From Phycomyces nitens (lineage: Eukaryota; Mucoromycota; Mucoromycetes; Mucorales; Phycomycetaceae), in contig JAHRBC010000007.1 of the NCBI GenBank assembly GCA_022702545.1, positions 2,666,001-2,730,000 of the forward strand: DNA of 64,000 nucleotides, given 5' to 3'. Positions 46,801 to 58,800 of this stretch are shown piece by piece. Within the stretch, counting starts at the first letter, position 1. Each line of letters starts with the position of its first letter. The notes under the pieces are model-generated. The model saw nothing but the letters and a program-made list of their open reading frames with translations, ran no database searches and was not told the DNA's origin. The position numbers and the translations under genes are program-made.

Positions 46801-47205
46801 TTCTTTTTCTTTTTTCTTTCCTTATAAATATCAATACCAAATAAAATAAAATAAAATGGCTAATAATGTCAAAAACAAAAAAATTGTTTCAAAAAAACGG
46901 TAGCATAACTACCGTTTTGTTCACACAGGCGAAAAATTATTTTTCTCAAAAATGCGCAACATCTTTAACACCAAATAAAATGCTCATTTCAATAAACAAG
47001 GTTGCCTAAAAACTTACGAGCCCTTTCTATGGTACTACAACTACCTCATTGCCTGATGAAAAGACATTCCATGCAACTTTTATGATTCGGGATCGATGAC
47101 ATTACCTTTCAACCACAATCTGCGGAGATAAAGTGCTCAAAAATCATAAAAAACGGTAGTTATGCTACCGTTTTTGGCACAGCTACCGGTCCTTCCGCCG
47201 TAGTG
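43900..47205 (+). mobile_element. E-family CACTA derivative E4 (3.3 kb)
   Basis: CACTACGGCGG at 43900 and CCGCCGTAGTG at 47205 are flanked by TTA on both sides (43897-43899, 47206-47208). The internal order equals E2, with two copies of the 159-base left repeat but only one copy of the 318-base right repeat. It is a clean insertion in an LTR-like sequence. Confidence 0.95.
45918..46795 (+). pseudogene. 3' remnant of a CACTA transposase-like gene (E4)
   Basis: Segments 45918-46387 and 46453-46795 match the E2 remnant, with the same intron and the same TGA after LWESFN. The second segment is open to its TAA, with a few substitutions (HQVRL for HQVGL). The upstream small minus-strand candidate has lost its ATG (ACG) in this copy. 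Confidence 0.65.
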
Positions 47206-47835
47206 TTAGTGATGGATGATGAATTGATTAATAATAAAATATAGGAATTGGGTGTGTGAATGAAAAATAGAACAGTATATGAGATAATGGATAAGGATAA
47301 TAATGACTTTGGGGGGAGGGGTATGAGATGATAAGACAAAATGAGATATGAAAATGTGCGAAGACAATGTAAATATGAAGTATGAAGATATGGATAACAA
47401 TAATATGATAAAGTGAGCAGTGTGAGAGAAGGGACAGAGATATGAAGGGGTATGAATAAAATGAAGTGCCGATGTGTGAGAGGGTGTAAAGAGGTAGATA
47501 ACATGAAGAGAAAGATAAGTGCGCACAGACAGCAACGTGGGGAGAAGGGAAAGGAAGATAGATGACAAAAATAGTGTACAATGGATAAATATGGAAATGG
47601 ATAGGGGGGGGTTTGAAATGAGAGCGAGGGTGACAAATATGGAAAATCAAAGAAGTGCGGAGAAAAGGGAGATACGAGAAATAAGGTGACTTGCAAATGG
47701 AGAAAGGTGACGTTGCCAAGTTGATCAGGATGCTATGTCACGCTTTCTAGCAGGGAAGGCCTTGGAAAAGTCACATGAAATGGAGAGAAGTGGGCAAAGC
47801 TGAAAACCTTACAACACCCGTGTCAAATATGTGTA

Positions 47836-47908
47836 GCTTCCTTAGCGCAGTTGGCAGCGCGTTAGTCTCATAATCTGAAGGTCGCCAGTTCGATCCTGGC
47901 AGGGAGCA
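47836..47908 (+). tRNA. tRNA-Met (anticodon CAT, elongator type)
   Basis: The 73-base cloverleaf has an acceptor stem GCTTCCT/AGGGAGC with one G-T pair and discriminator A. The D arm is GCGC-AGTTGGCA-GCGC, the anticodon loop CTCATAA, and the T arm GCCAG-TTCGATC-CTGGC. Box A (TAGCGCAGTTGG) and box B (GGTCGCCAGTTCGATCC) are intact. There is no intron and no encoded CCA. It is the only host gene I can support here. The T run expected for Pol III termination is present downstream (ATTTTTTGG near 47923). Confidence 0.95.
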
Positions 47909-48659
47909 ACTTATTAACTGTTATTTTTTGGAGATTTTGTTGTTTTGGATTTGTCGGACATTATTTTGATGAATCTGTAAAATCTGAAGATGATTAACTG
48001 CAGTACAATGTCTCTTCTTTTATTACAATATCATATAATAGCTACTGTGGATAATGTGTCAGGTATCGATCTGGTATTTCTTTTCTGGCACTTGTAACTA
48101 AGTCGCAGAATCAATACCACTGGGGATCGTCAAGTTCAAATAATAGTTTTTAGGTAATAGATAGATGGCTTTTTATTGATACAAATCCTTTTACTATTTA
48201 TACAAAATGTAATTAGATTTATGGCTAAATGTATAGCTACGTTAATATGTCTTAGATGGCTATTGTCCAGTAGAATATACTTAAGAGATATTCGCAATCT
48301 AAGACACTTGAGACATTTAGAAACATATATAGGGAAACCAATCGGCAAGGTCTTGATCGTTTACCCAACAAGGTCAACCATTACTGGTTGCCTATCAAGA
48401 GCCGATTTCGGTTGCCGATGTCAACTCTGACAAATGTGCAGTATTAGTTAGAAAACTATATAAGATAACCAAAGTCATAACAATAAAAAGTATCTTTTAT
48501 CCTCTCTTTGATTTTATGTATACTCCTGTTTCCCCAGTGGGTTTGACCAATATTGGCTGTGTTATAGCATTGGAAGAACAACCCAGATCCAAAACAACAA
48601 TTAGTAGCTGAAGCAATATCCTTCCCCTGAATTAATGAGCACTGCTGCTGAACAACAAG
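47909..48659. other. tRNA downstream region with a third LTR-like stretch
   Basis: Around 48080-48450, read on the minus strand, TATAAATAG (complement near 48194) is followed by TCAATAAA (complement of 48173-48180), the same order as in the two LTR-like copies upstream, so an old solo LTR is possible. I see no protein gene. The end of the stretch (48650-48659, ...ACAAG) is the left flank of I7. Confidence 0.35.
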
Positions 48660-49154
48660 CACTGGAAAAACTCCCAAATTTAACATTGTATCAATGTGGC
48701 AAAAGGGTAGTAGAAATATAGAGCTTTTTTTCATCTCAGATATTTTTTTTACTTCAAATAAAAAGTGTAATTCTAATCCATCCTATTGGTTTGGGCAAAA
48801 GATTAAAAAACAATAGCTTTTTTTTCATCTATAAAATGACAGCAAATTAAAATATGTAGCACTTGTTTTCTTTTTTATCTTACAATCGAATCATATAAAC
48901 AATGTCTTCTACACTGGAAAAACAACCCTGAATACACTAGTGGCCAAGTTGCCCTGAACTGGTATTAATGTGGGGTCGTTTTCCAACTCAACTGTTTTTC
49001 TTGTGTTCATGTCAAAAATATAATATTGGCATTTTCTATTGGCCCAGATATAATAAGCATTAGAGTATTACTTTGTATTGTTATAAAAGTATAGCAAATA
49101 AAATATATGTAACACTCGTTTCCTTTTAATTTTATCATTACAAACATAAACAAC

Positions 49155-52100
49155 ATGTCTTCTGCCAGCAGTATCTACAATGTCAAGTGCTATTGCACTG
49201 TATGCGGTGATAATGAGGAAGGATATACCTTTGTGACAAGAAGAACGGCTCAACATCATAACAAAAGAGCGAGAGTAGAGGAAGCATTTAGAACTTCAAG
49301 AGGTATTTTATTTAAAACAACAGTAGTGTATTTTAATACTAATATTATATAATAATAAAAGACTCGCAAATAAGTGCGATGGAAGTTGATACTGGGTGTA
49401 AGAAATATTTATTAAAATGTTACTAGTGTCTAACCAACTATTATATTCTATATTCGTAGCTATTCTGATTCACCAACCTGGAGCCGCGGAGGAGAGTGGT
49501 CAGACAAATGTACCTGTTTCGGAACCTGCGTTCATGTTTGACAATGATGTCTCCATTGGGAATGATGATGAAGACAATGGCGCTGGCAATGGCAATGACA
49601 GCGATGATGAAGAAGATGTTGTTGAGATTGAGCTCGAGGAGTTGGACGTCGAAGGTTTGTATTAAATTCTTGAATAAAAGAAAAAGCCTGAAAAAATTAA
49701 GTATTAATATTTTCTTTTTCTTTTTTACAATAGCCCCTTTTGGTGCTCCTGGTATGCCTGAGAACCCAGTTCACAAATTCGTTGCCATTTTTGCTGTACT
49801 GTTCATATCCCGTTACGTGGTCAACAAGGGTTCTGTTGTCTTGATCGAGTTCATCAACGAGCTCTTGAAGATTTACGAGCAGGATTTCCAGCTTCCAACA
49901 AGTCTTCTTGGTCTCCAACGCATGACTGGATTTTCTGAGATATCCAAGGGGATCAACCGATTTGTAGCATGCCAGGATTGTCACAAAATTTATAACGAAT
50001 GTACCACAGTTCCTCCCACCTGTGTGTTCCAGAAGATTGGATCAAACTCTGTCTGCGGGTGCAAGTTGATGAAGGAGTCGTCCGTTGGTGCCTTGACGCC
50101 CAAAAGGGTATTCGTATACCAGTCTGTCAAGCATGCCATGAAGACACTCTTTCTTCGTCCAGGCTTTGAAGCCAAGATCAGACACTGGAATACAGATCTC
50201 AAGATTCCTCAGACAATGTGTGATGTTTACGACGGTGCAATGTGGAAGGAGATCAAGGATGTGAATGGTGCCCAGTTCACTGCTGAACCACGCTCTCTCA
50301 TGTTGGCCCTCAACATTGACTGGTTCCAGCCATTTGATGGTGTGGTTTACTCTTGCGGTGCCATGTACTTGGTAGTCAACAATCTACCTAGGGAGGAACG
50401 TTTTAAGGCAGAAAACACAATCCTCGTTGGTCTCATGCCTGGACCCAAAGAGCCAAGATCTGAAGAGATCAACCACTACCTGGAGCTGTTGGTGGATGAG
50501 TTGAACGAGCTCTATATAGGAATGAATATTCCAACATTCGAGCAGCCAACTGGTGCCAGTGTCCGTGCTGCGTTGATGATGGTGGCGTGTGACATCCCTG
50601 CTGCCAGGAAGACAAGTGGATTTACTGCCCACAACAGCACACGTGCATGTTATAAATGCGATCGTCAATTCTCTCGTCTGGAAGGCACAGCCAGTGTCGA
50701 TTTTCGTGGGTTCGAGTTTGCTGAGTGGAGACTGGCAAATGGTGCTGTAAACCGGGTGCATGCTGAGGTGTGGAAGAGTGCAAGTACACCCTCAGAAAGA
50801 CATCAGCTGGAGGTCGAAAATGGTGTTCGATGGTCGCAGCTGCATCGTCTTGGATACTTTGATCTAGTACGTGGAACGATCATCGATCCCATGCACAATC
50901 TTTTTCTGGGCACGGCGAAGAGAATGCTGGAGAAGTGGACTGCCAGTGGTCTACTTACAGACAGAGACCTGCGTGAGATGCAGAAGATGGCCGAAACGAT
51001 GGTGCTGCCCGTTGGATACAGCACATTGAAGACAAAGATTGGCAAGGGGTTCCCCCGTATGAAAGCAGACGAGTGGAAGTCGTGGGTGCTCATTTACTCC
51101 CCTGTTTTGTTGAGAGGTATTCTCCCATCTGAAAATTTCCGTAGCTGGATTGATTTCGTTGATGCATGTCGTTTACTTGTCAAGCCAACGATAACCTATG
51201 ACGATGTCGAGTCAGCTCACCTCCATCTCCAGCAATTCTGTCAATCGTGCGAAACCCTTTATCCTGCAACAATCCTCACCTGCAACATGCACCTGCACCT
51301 TCATCTTCGCGATACAATTCGTGATTTTGGACCCGTGTACGGTTACTGGCTCTTTGGGTTCGAGAGATTTAACAGCTTGCTAAAGAACATCAACACTAAC
51401 AGAAAAGATGGTTTCGAGATGACATATATGAAGAACTTCTTAGAAGACGTTTACAAAAAAGACTATGTCCATGCCACTTTCCTTAATTCAAATCATGCCC
51501 TCTTCTCTCCTGTCCTTCAAAAACTCACCTCGACCACACCTGCCATCATCTCCTCTCCTTCCAACACGCACTGCACCTTTGACTTGCAAAACTTTGTCCA
51601 ACTTTCCTTAAACGCATCAATTCCTGTCAAAGGCAACGAACCACTCCCTCCTTCCGCATTCCCTCTTTCAACAAGTAGAACATCATCAATAAGCGATATT
51701 CATTATCCTTATTTGTTGGAGTACTACAAACAAACCTATGACATTCCAGACCTTGTTCATTATCACCATGCCTCCCTCTCTCCATTCTTTGTTGACAATC
51801 AGGTCCAAAAACTGAAATCAATTGATCTTCTTGGTCAAACATATGTTGGCAAAAGTAGCTCCATCAGTCGTGGGTCTTTTGTGCAGGCATTGTTCCTTGG
51901 TAGATTCGGAGATCATGCAAATGCATATACTGGACAAATTCAATACCTCTTCACTCATTCCTTTATGCCGCCAGCAAACCAAGATGTCTGTTCATTCCAT
52001 GGAATTCAGCATACCCAACATGTTTTCGCTTTTGTCCGATGGCTTCCTCTGTCTCCTGATAGATCGCGAGAAGATGATGGTGTTGACATTTGCCTGCCTG

Positions 52101-52234
52101 AATTTTCTGACGATGACTTTCAGTGCATCTTGCCTGTACATCGAATCTTGCTGGAGGTGGCAACTGCTGAATGCACAGAAAACAATATGACAACAACACT
52201 GGTAATTCCTCTACCAAAGAAACAATATGCTTAA
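49155..52234 (+). CDS. Tnp2/CACTA transposase (I6), complete, 959 residues
   Basis: Exons 49155-49302, 49362-49397, 49460-49654 and 49734-52234 add up to 960 codons with every phase consistent. Exon sizes 148 and 36 are the same as in I3. Residues 1-49 hold a CYCTVC...RRTAQHH finger; residues 62-126 are acidic (DDEDNGAG, DVVEIELEELDVEG). The catalytic region follows; candidate acids are D322 in NIDWFQPFDG, D511 in IDPMHNLFLGTAKRM and E670 in GFERFNSLLK. RACYKCDRQF may bind zinc. The C-terminal domain ends VIPLPKKQYA. It should act in the nucleus, cutting at CACTG ends and leaving 3-base duplications, which is what the flanks show. Assignment of catalytic residues is by family analogy. Confidence 0.93.
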
Positions 52235-52355
52235 TAAAAATATATGCCTTCCTCTTTCCTTCAAAACAAATATTTCTTTACCTCTAAATATATATTATTA
52301 AGATAAAGTGCAATGATCATTTGAGAAGAGTATTGTTTTAAAAAATCAAAAAAAA

Positions 52356-53484
52356 TTATTTGTCATCTCTGATGGTCCACTGTGGTGGGGGAGGAAACAT
52401 GCTGGCAGGGACTGGTTTTTCCACCACAGCGACAAGAGATCTTCTGATCAGCTGTCGAGCATTGTTGCCCAAGTTGGCACGGGCATACAAGTCAACCATT
52501 CCAAGGAATTGGTTGAACTAAAGGACAATTAGTTTCTATTTATTATATTTCAAAAACAATAAACTTGGCTGGAAAACAATTTACCTTGTCACTTCGCCAA
52601 CTTGGGCGCTGGACGCGAATGATGCGTACACCTGGGACTCCAGGTGTCTCATCACCAGACTCGCCTTCGGACATTGCTTCTTCCTGGAGAAGATTGGAGC
52701 AATCCTTCTCCATGGCGGCATCAATGGCAGCCTTGTTCTTGGCATAGGCAAGGCCACGGCGTTTGAGGTGCTAGAGAGCAATGTATATTAATATTACTCT
52801 TAAAACTAAGCTCTGATTAGAATATAAAACACAACTTACATCACCCTCACGAGAAGAGCGCCGTGTCTTTGCCTTTGAGGCATCCCTCTTACTAGGATCC
52901 TCTTTCTCCTGGCGCCACCGACTGCGGAAGTTTGTGTGAAGCTTGTTACGAATGTCACTTTTTCGCAACTTGGAGTTGCGAGAATTTGACACCAGGTAGC
53001 TCATCATGTTTGCCACCAACTCTTTGTTCGGGCTTTTGTTGAAGTGGACTTTGGTGTTCCACCTGGGCTTGTTGTTGTTGGCCTCAATTTCGCCCTGGTC
53101 GTTCGACTTGAACGTTGGTGACCACAGGTAGTCATTAATAAGTCTCTATTTTATAGCATTAAATTAGTGGATTATTATTACTCTGTTACTTACAAGCACT
53201 TCAGTGATGTCCTTTGCTCGTGGCTCAGGAATACCGTCAACAGGAGTGCCGACAACTGGGGCCACAGCAACAGGAACCACTGGCACAGCATTTGAAGGCT
53301 GACCAGCGTTGGTGTTGTCTCCAACAAGTACACCGATTCTACCATTCATCGTGGTAATCTCTCTTTGCACTGAAACCATGTTAGTGCCCATGGTCACCAT
53401 ATATTTCTCCATGGCTATCATTTTCTCCATCATCTGAGAAGCCTCAGAACTGGGTCGAGGAGCAAGATTACGTCTGTTTGCCAT
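52356..53484 (-). CDS. CACTA second gene (unrecognised family), I6 copy, open
   Basis: The minus-strand exons are 53484-53194, 53145-52840, 52770-52585 and 52517-52356, all phase 0, giving 314 residues. Exon 1 begins MANRRNLAPRPSS and has a hydrophobic heptad stretch (MMEKMIAMEKYMVTM), then a Val/Pro/Ala-rich part. Exon 2 (306 bases) has KPRWNTKVHFN, PNKELV and IRNKLHTNFRSRWRQEK, then a basic end. Exon 3 starts HLKRRGLAYAKNKAA and ends RPSWRSDK; exon 4 starts FNQFLGMV. It lies tail to tail with the transposase, 121 bases apart. Its conservation beside an intact transposase argues that it is needed for mobility, but its biochemical role is unknown. Confidence 0.85.
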
Positions 53485-53679
53485 AGTCTAAAAAATATAA
53501 AATAATATATTACTCAATTATCAATTATCTTTATTTTATGGGGTCTTATAAAATATGTAATATCTTATACATACAATTGTTTTATTAAAAGTTTTTTGGA
53601 AGCAGAAGAGTGTGTTGTGTGAGAACAGGTCTTTTAGAATATAAAATACAGAGTATTTATAACTAAAGAGAGTTTGGTG

Positions 53680-55410
53680 GGTGGATCCAAAAAGACTTCT
53701 TGTACACATTAATGAACAGCACCATTATTGCTTTTGGATTCTATCCATTACACCTATTCTGTCTCTGTTTCAAATTATATATCCTTGTATTTTTTTGTCT
53801 TTTTTGCCCTTTTTTCCTTTCTCTTGTTTCCTTATATCCAGGCCTATTTTTTTCTTTTTTACACCTCTTTACACTAAAAAATTGGCGGCTTCCTTATAAA
53901 CATGCGCTCATTCCAATACATCCTGCCTGCATTGCTCATCCAAACAATCTGTGGTCAGTTGAATGTGCCTTTAGCATCTCGCAAATTATCCTGACTCTCT
54001 TTCTTTATTTTATAGACCTCCTCAACTCACACAGCTTATTATATGGTTCAATCATCAATATTGGGCTAAAAAATCTTTTCGTGTCAAACAATTTTCTATT
54101 CTAACATTGCTTATTTTATTGTAGACCACACCACCAATCACCCCATCTACCTCTTCCTTCATGTATGTTTGTAATCATAATGGTAATATCTTTTCTTAGT
54201 CTTTGTATGTTTTATAATATTATTCTGATCCTCTCTTTTTATCTTATAGCCCTCCGCCACTCACACGGTCTATTATATGGGTATCGTCATCAGTGTCATG
54301 GTAAAAAAGAACCTTTTGGTGTCAAACTTTTTTTTGTCCAACATTGTTTATTCTACTTGGGTCACCCCCATCACACCCTGTCCATCTCTTCCATCATCTA
54401 CAACTGGTTATCATAATGGTAATGCCGTTTCTTGGTCTATACTTTTCTATAATATTATTCTTATTCTCTCTTTTTATTTTATAGACATATTCCGCTCACA
54501 CGCCTATTATATGGTATGGTCATCAGTGGCATGATAAAAAATCGTGTCAAATAATTTTCTCCTTTAATGTTTCTTATTTTACTATAGACCGCCGCCATCA
54601 ATCACCCCATCTGGCTCCTCCATCATCTACAACTGTTATTATAATGGTAATGCTGTCTCTTAGTATTTATGCTTTCCATAACACTATTCTGATTCTCTCT
54701 TTTTATCTTATAGACCTCCTCTACTCAAATGGTCTATTATATGGTATCGTCATTGGTGGCTTGGTAAAAAAATATTTTCGTGTCAAACTATTTTCTCCTC
54801 TATCGTTTCTTATTCTACTATAGGCCACCGCCATCAATCACCCCATCTGGCTCCTCCATCATCTACGGCCGGTTATCATAATGGTAATGCCATTTCTTGG
54901 TCTTTATGATTTTCTATAATATTATTCTGGCTATTTACTAATATTGTTCTATATTCTTAATAAGAATCTATTGTCGGCTGTTACATAACATCCCTCTACT
55001 TAATCGCCATCTCTGCTTCTGGTATGTAAATCAATTTTTCTATCCCCCAATTCACCCATATTAATTTATTTTACCCCATCTCTAGTCAACCTAATCATAC
55101 CAGATGCCATGCCGCACAACTCATCCCCTCTTTGTCCATTCTTATCCATTCCTTACAATGTAAGTATAATATACCTCGCATCTTAAACAACACCCGCACT
55201 CTTGAATGTATGTCACTAATACTACCTTTATTATATAAGAACACTGCCGCAACCACCCAAATCGCTGTCGGACCTTATTTTCAGGTATTGTTCAGTAGAG
55301 AAGCACCCGATCCAAGTAGTATCAAGTAGGCCGGTAGAAGCGGCAAGGATAGACAGTAATAGTATTAGAGCTTGTGTATAGAACCATTCTATTCTTTCCA
55401 ATAAACACAA
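53680..55410 (+). other. Outward-directed array of intron-like modules ending in AATAAA (I6)
   Basis: Between the second gene and the right end, segments of about 45-70 bases repeat with two alternating themes. One contains CTC(C)ACTCA(C/A).CGGTCTATTATATGG and ends before GGTAAAAAA; the other contains CACCCCATCTGGCTCCTCC and ends ATAATGGTAATGCC. They are separated by 60-80-base pyrimidine-rich spacers ending TTATAG. At least three rounds occur between 53990 and 54900. The last parts (55080-55345) contain CAATGTAAGTATA, an acceptor-like TATAAG and TTTCAGGTATTG, and an AATAAA at 55400-55405 follows. I see no conserved long reading frame. A spliced, polyadenylated transcript divergent from the second gene is the simplest reading. 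Confidence 0.55.
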
Positions 55411-55867
55411 ATATAAACCATAAAAAACCTAATAAGTACGGGATATAAAATAATTGAGAGTATATCACTGGCTAAGAGTAATAAAAAACGATACCAAAAT
55501 CAAAGAAACACTAGTGTGTGGTGTAGTCTAGGTACCTAGACTATACTTTTACAATTGTTAACGACGAATCATAGTGAGCCTCATCAATATGTTTTAATAG
55601 CCTTATTAAAGTATTACACATAAAATTAAGCTTTACACAGGCCATTCTGGTATTCACTTCAAGTTGACATATTAAGAATACCAACTCCCCTTACTAGCAT
55701 CACCCCTAGTGGAAAAAGCACTAGTGTTTAGCGCGAAAATGTCCATGAGTCAAAGGTACCTTGTGTACTAGACATTTGTTTACGTAAACTCTAGTGTATA
55801 CATTAACTTTGTCCACTTTTACACCCACCTGTACACCAGTGTATATCAAATTGTTTTCCCAGTGCTA

Positions 55868-58800
55868 TTTCCGCTCTTAACAAAACTGCCTGTTACTGCA
55901 ACAAATGCAACAACAACCAGCAAGGATTCTCTATTGTATCCAAGCACACTTCCCAGTATCATGCCAAGAGAGCAAGATTTGAAGAAGTCTTGGATTTTGA
56001 AAACAGTATGTTATTTTCAATATTAATTTTATCTTTGCTGTGCAATAATAACCATTAGCCTTTAATTGAACTCAGGCACACAAAGTGCCGTGATGGACGT
56101 TGATGTTGAGGGTAAAAAATATTTATTTGAACACCAGTACAGGGCAATAAACTAATGTATTCTATATTTGTAGCAATCCCAACCTCTCAATCTGAATCCA
56201 TGGAAACGGATGGTCAGGTCGGCCTACCATTTTTGGATTCCATCCCAATGTCTGACGATGATTCAGTTGACAATGAGGTCAATGGCAATGATGCTGAAAT
56301 CACCGATGACTCTGACAATGACAGTGATGATGGACCCAATGTTGAAGAGATTGAGGTCGAGGAGTTTGATAGTGAAGGTCAGTATTGAATAGCTACAATA
56401 CAAAAGCAAGCAAAGATTGAGTATTAATAATTTTCCTTTTTAAATAATAGACCCTTTTGCTACTCCTGGTATGCCCAAAAACCCAGTGCACAGGGCAATT
56501 GCCATTTTCGTTGTTCTGTTTGCATCCCGTTATGTGGTCGATAAGGGTGCTGTTGTCTTGATTGAGTTCATCAACAAACTCTTGACGATTTACAGACAGG
56601 ACTTCCAATTGCCTTCAAGCCTTTCTGGTCTCCAAAGCATGATGGGTTTCACTGCCTTGACCAAGGGTGTAAAGAGATTCGTTGTGTGCCAGGATTGCCA
56701 CATGGTTTATGAGGAAGCTGGGTCTGCTCCCCTTCAGTGCAGTTCCACCAAGCTTGGTTCCGTTTCTCCATGTGGTTGCCAATTGATGAAGCAATCATCA
56801 TCTGGTGCTTTAGTCCCCAAACGTCAATACAGCTACCAGTCCGTCAAGCAGGCGTTGAGAGTTCTTTTCCTCCGCCCGGATTTTGAAAGCAAGATCAGAC
56901 AATAGAACCAGGAGTTGAAGATTGTTGATACCATGTGCAACGTTTACGATGGTGCAATGTGGAAGGGGTTGAAGGACAAGAATGGCGTTCCCTTTGTTGA
57001 AGACTCTCAATCACTAATGTTGACTCTCAACATTGATTGGTTTCAGCCATTCCTCTGGAGCCATTTACCTGGCAATCAACAATTTGCCTTGAGAGGATAG
57101 GTTCAAGGCAGAAAACGTGATTCTTGTTAGTCTGATGCCTGGGCCAAAGGAACCAAGATCAGAGGAGATTAACAACTACCTCAAGCCCTTGGTCGACGAG
57201 TTGGAGCAGCTGTATGTTGGAATGTCTATTCCAAGTTATGAACACCCCACTGGAGTAACTGTCCATGCTGCACTCTTAATGGTTGCATGTGATATCCCTG
57301 CCGCCAGAAAAACCAGTGGATTCACATCACACAACAGTATGCATGCATGCTACAAATGCAGCTGTAGTTTCTCTCGCTTGGAAGGCACAAGCCATGTAGA
57401 CTTTCGTGGGTTTGAGTTTGCCAAGTGGAGGCTTGCAAATGGTGCTGAAAACTGGGTGCATGCTGAGGAGTGGAAGAGTGCAAGTACGCCCTCAGAAAGG
57501 CATCAGCTGGAGGTCGAAAATGGTGTTCGATGGTCGCAGTTGCATCACCTTGGATACTTTGATCTAGTACATGGAACGATCATTGATCCCATGCACAACA
57601 TATTCCTGGGAACGGCAAAGAGGATGGTCGAGACGTGGACTGCCAGTGGTCTGATCACAGACAATAATCTTCACGAGATGCAGAAGATAGCCGAGACCAT
57701 GGTACTGCCTGTTGGCTACAGCATGCTGAAGACAAAGATTGGCAAGGGGTTCCCCAGGATGAAAGATGACAAATGGAAGTCGTGGGTATTGGTGTACTCT
57801 CCGGTTTTGCTGAAGTACATTCTTCCACCAGCAAACTTTGCCAACTGGATTGATTTTGTGGACGCATGTTGTATTCTGGTCAAATCAACAATAACATATG
57901 ATGATGTCAAGTCAGCTCACCTCTATCTCCAGCAATTCTGTCAATCGTGCAAAACGCTTTACCCTGCTACAATCCTCACCTGCAATATGCACCTGCACCT
58001 CCATCTTCGTGACACCGTTTGTGATTTTGGACCCGTGTATGGTTATTGGCTCTTTGGGTTTGAGAGATTCAATGGCTTGTTAAAGAATATTAACACGAAC
58101 AGAAGAGATGGGTTTGAGATGACCTATATGCGAAACTTCCTGGAAGATGCATACAAGAGTGACTATGTCAATGCCGTTTTTCCCAATTCGAGCCAAGTCC
58201 TCTTTTCTCCTGTTCTCCAGAAACTCACGTCCACCACACCCACCATCCTCTCCTCTCCCTCTACAACCTACTGCACATTTGACTTGCAAGACTTTCTTCA
58301 ACTCTCCAACGATGCAACAATTCTTGTCAAAGGCAATGAACCGCTCCCTCCGTCTGCATTTCCTCTCTTGACCAGTAAGCCTTCCTCAATAAGTGATGTC
58401 CACTATCCTTTTTTGTTGGAGTATTACAAGAAGCAGTATGACATTCCAGACCTAGTGGACTATCGTCACGCCTCCCTCTCGCCGTTTTTCGTTGATAATC
58501 AGATTGGCAAACTGAAATCAATTGATATTCTAGGCCAAACATACGTTGGCAAGAATAGTTCTGTCAGTCATGGGTCTTTTGTCCAGGCACTGTTCCTTGG
58601 CAGATATGGCGACCATTCAAATGCATATACTGGCCAAATCCAGTATATGTTTACTCATTCCTTCATGCCACCAACCAACCAGACAATCTGCTCAAGTCAT
58701 GGAATCCAGCACACTGAGCATGTTTTTGCATTTGTCCGATGGCTTCCTCTGTCTTCAGATAGATCACGAGAAGATGATGGTGTGAACATTTGCCTGCCTG

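Larger units (their letters stand above)
43795..47831 (-). mobile_element. Solo-LTR-like sequence 2, split by E4, ending 4 bases before tRNA-Met
   Basis: The two parts are 43795-43899 and 47206-47831. On the minus strand there is TATATAAGAG (complement of 43869-43878) and TCAATAAA (complement of 43848-43855), as in copy 1. The right border GTGTCAAATATG at 47820-47831 repeats that of copy 1. The part 47209-47720 is a purine-rich low-complexity tract on the plus strand; open frames on its complement are composition artefacts. E4 interrupts it with a TTA duplication. Confidence 0.5.
48912..55864 (+). mobile_element. CACTA-type element I6 in transposase exon 1 of I7 (7.0 kb), both genes open
   Basis: The ends are CACTGGAAAAACAACCC at 48912 and TTGTTTTCCCAGTG at 55864, with CTA on both sides (48909-48911, 55865-55867). 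Joining the flanks with one CTA gives ATGTCTTCTATTTCCGC, identical to the start of the I3 transposase. Both element genes are without stops or shifts, and the duplication is perfect. By sequence this is the copy most likely to be recent and autonomous. Confidence 0.95.

Noticed and set aside
47160..47719. Long overlapping minus-strand frames (up to 178 codons) rich in Phe, Leu, Ser and Tyr
   Set aside because: They come from a purine-rich low-complexity tract (pyrimidine-rich complement) inside an LTR-like sequence; several frames are open at once, and no motif or homologue is recognisable.
48117..48535. Possible 0.4 kb MITE bounded by CACTGGGGA and TCCCCAGTG
   Set aside because: The flanking triplets do not match and the inverted repeat is only nine bases; no second copy was seen in the window.
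53700..54104. 134-codon plus-strand frame at the start of the I6 module array (similar text in reverse at 41452-41703)
   Set aside because: The shared protein-like text reflects shared element DNA; the frame is pyrimidine-rich, crosses splice-like junctions, and is not kept in I3 or I7.
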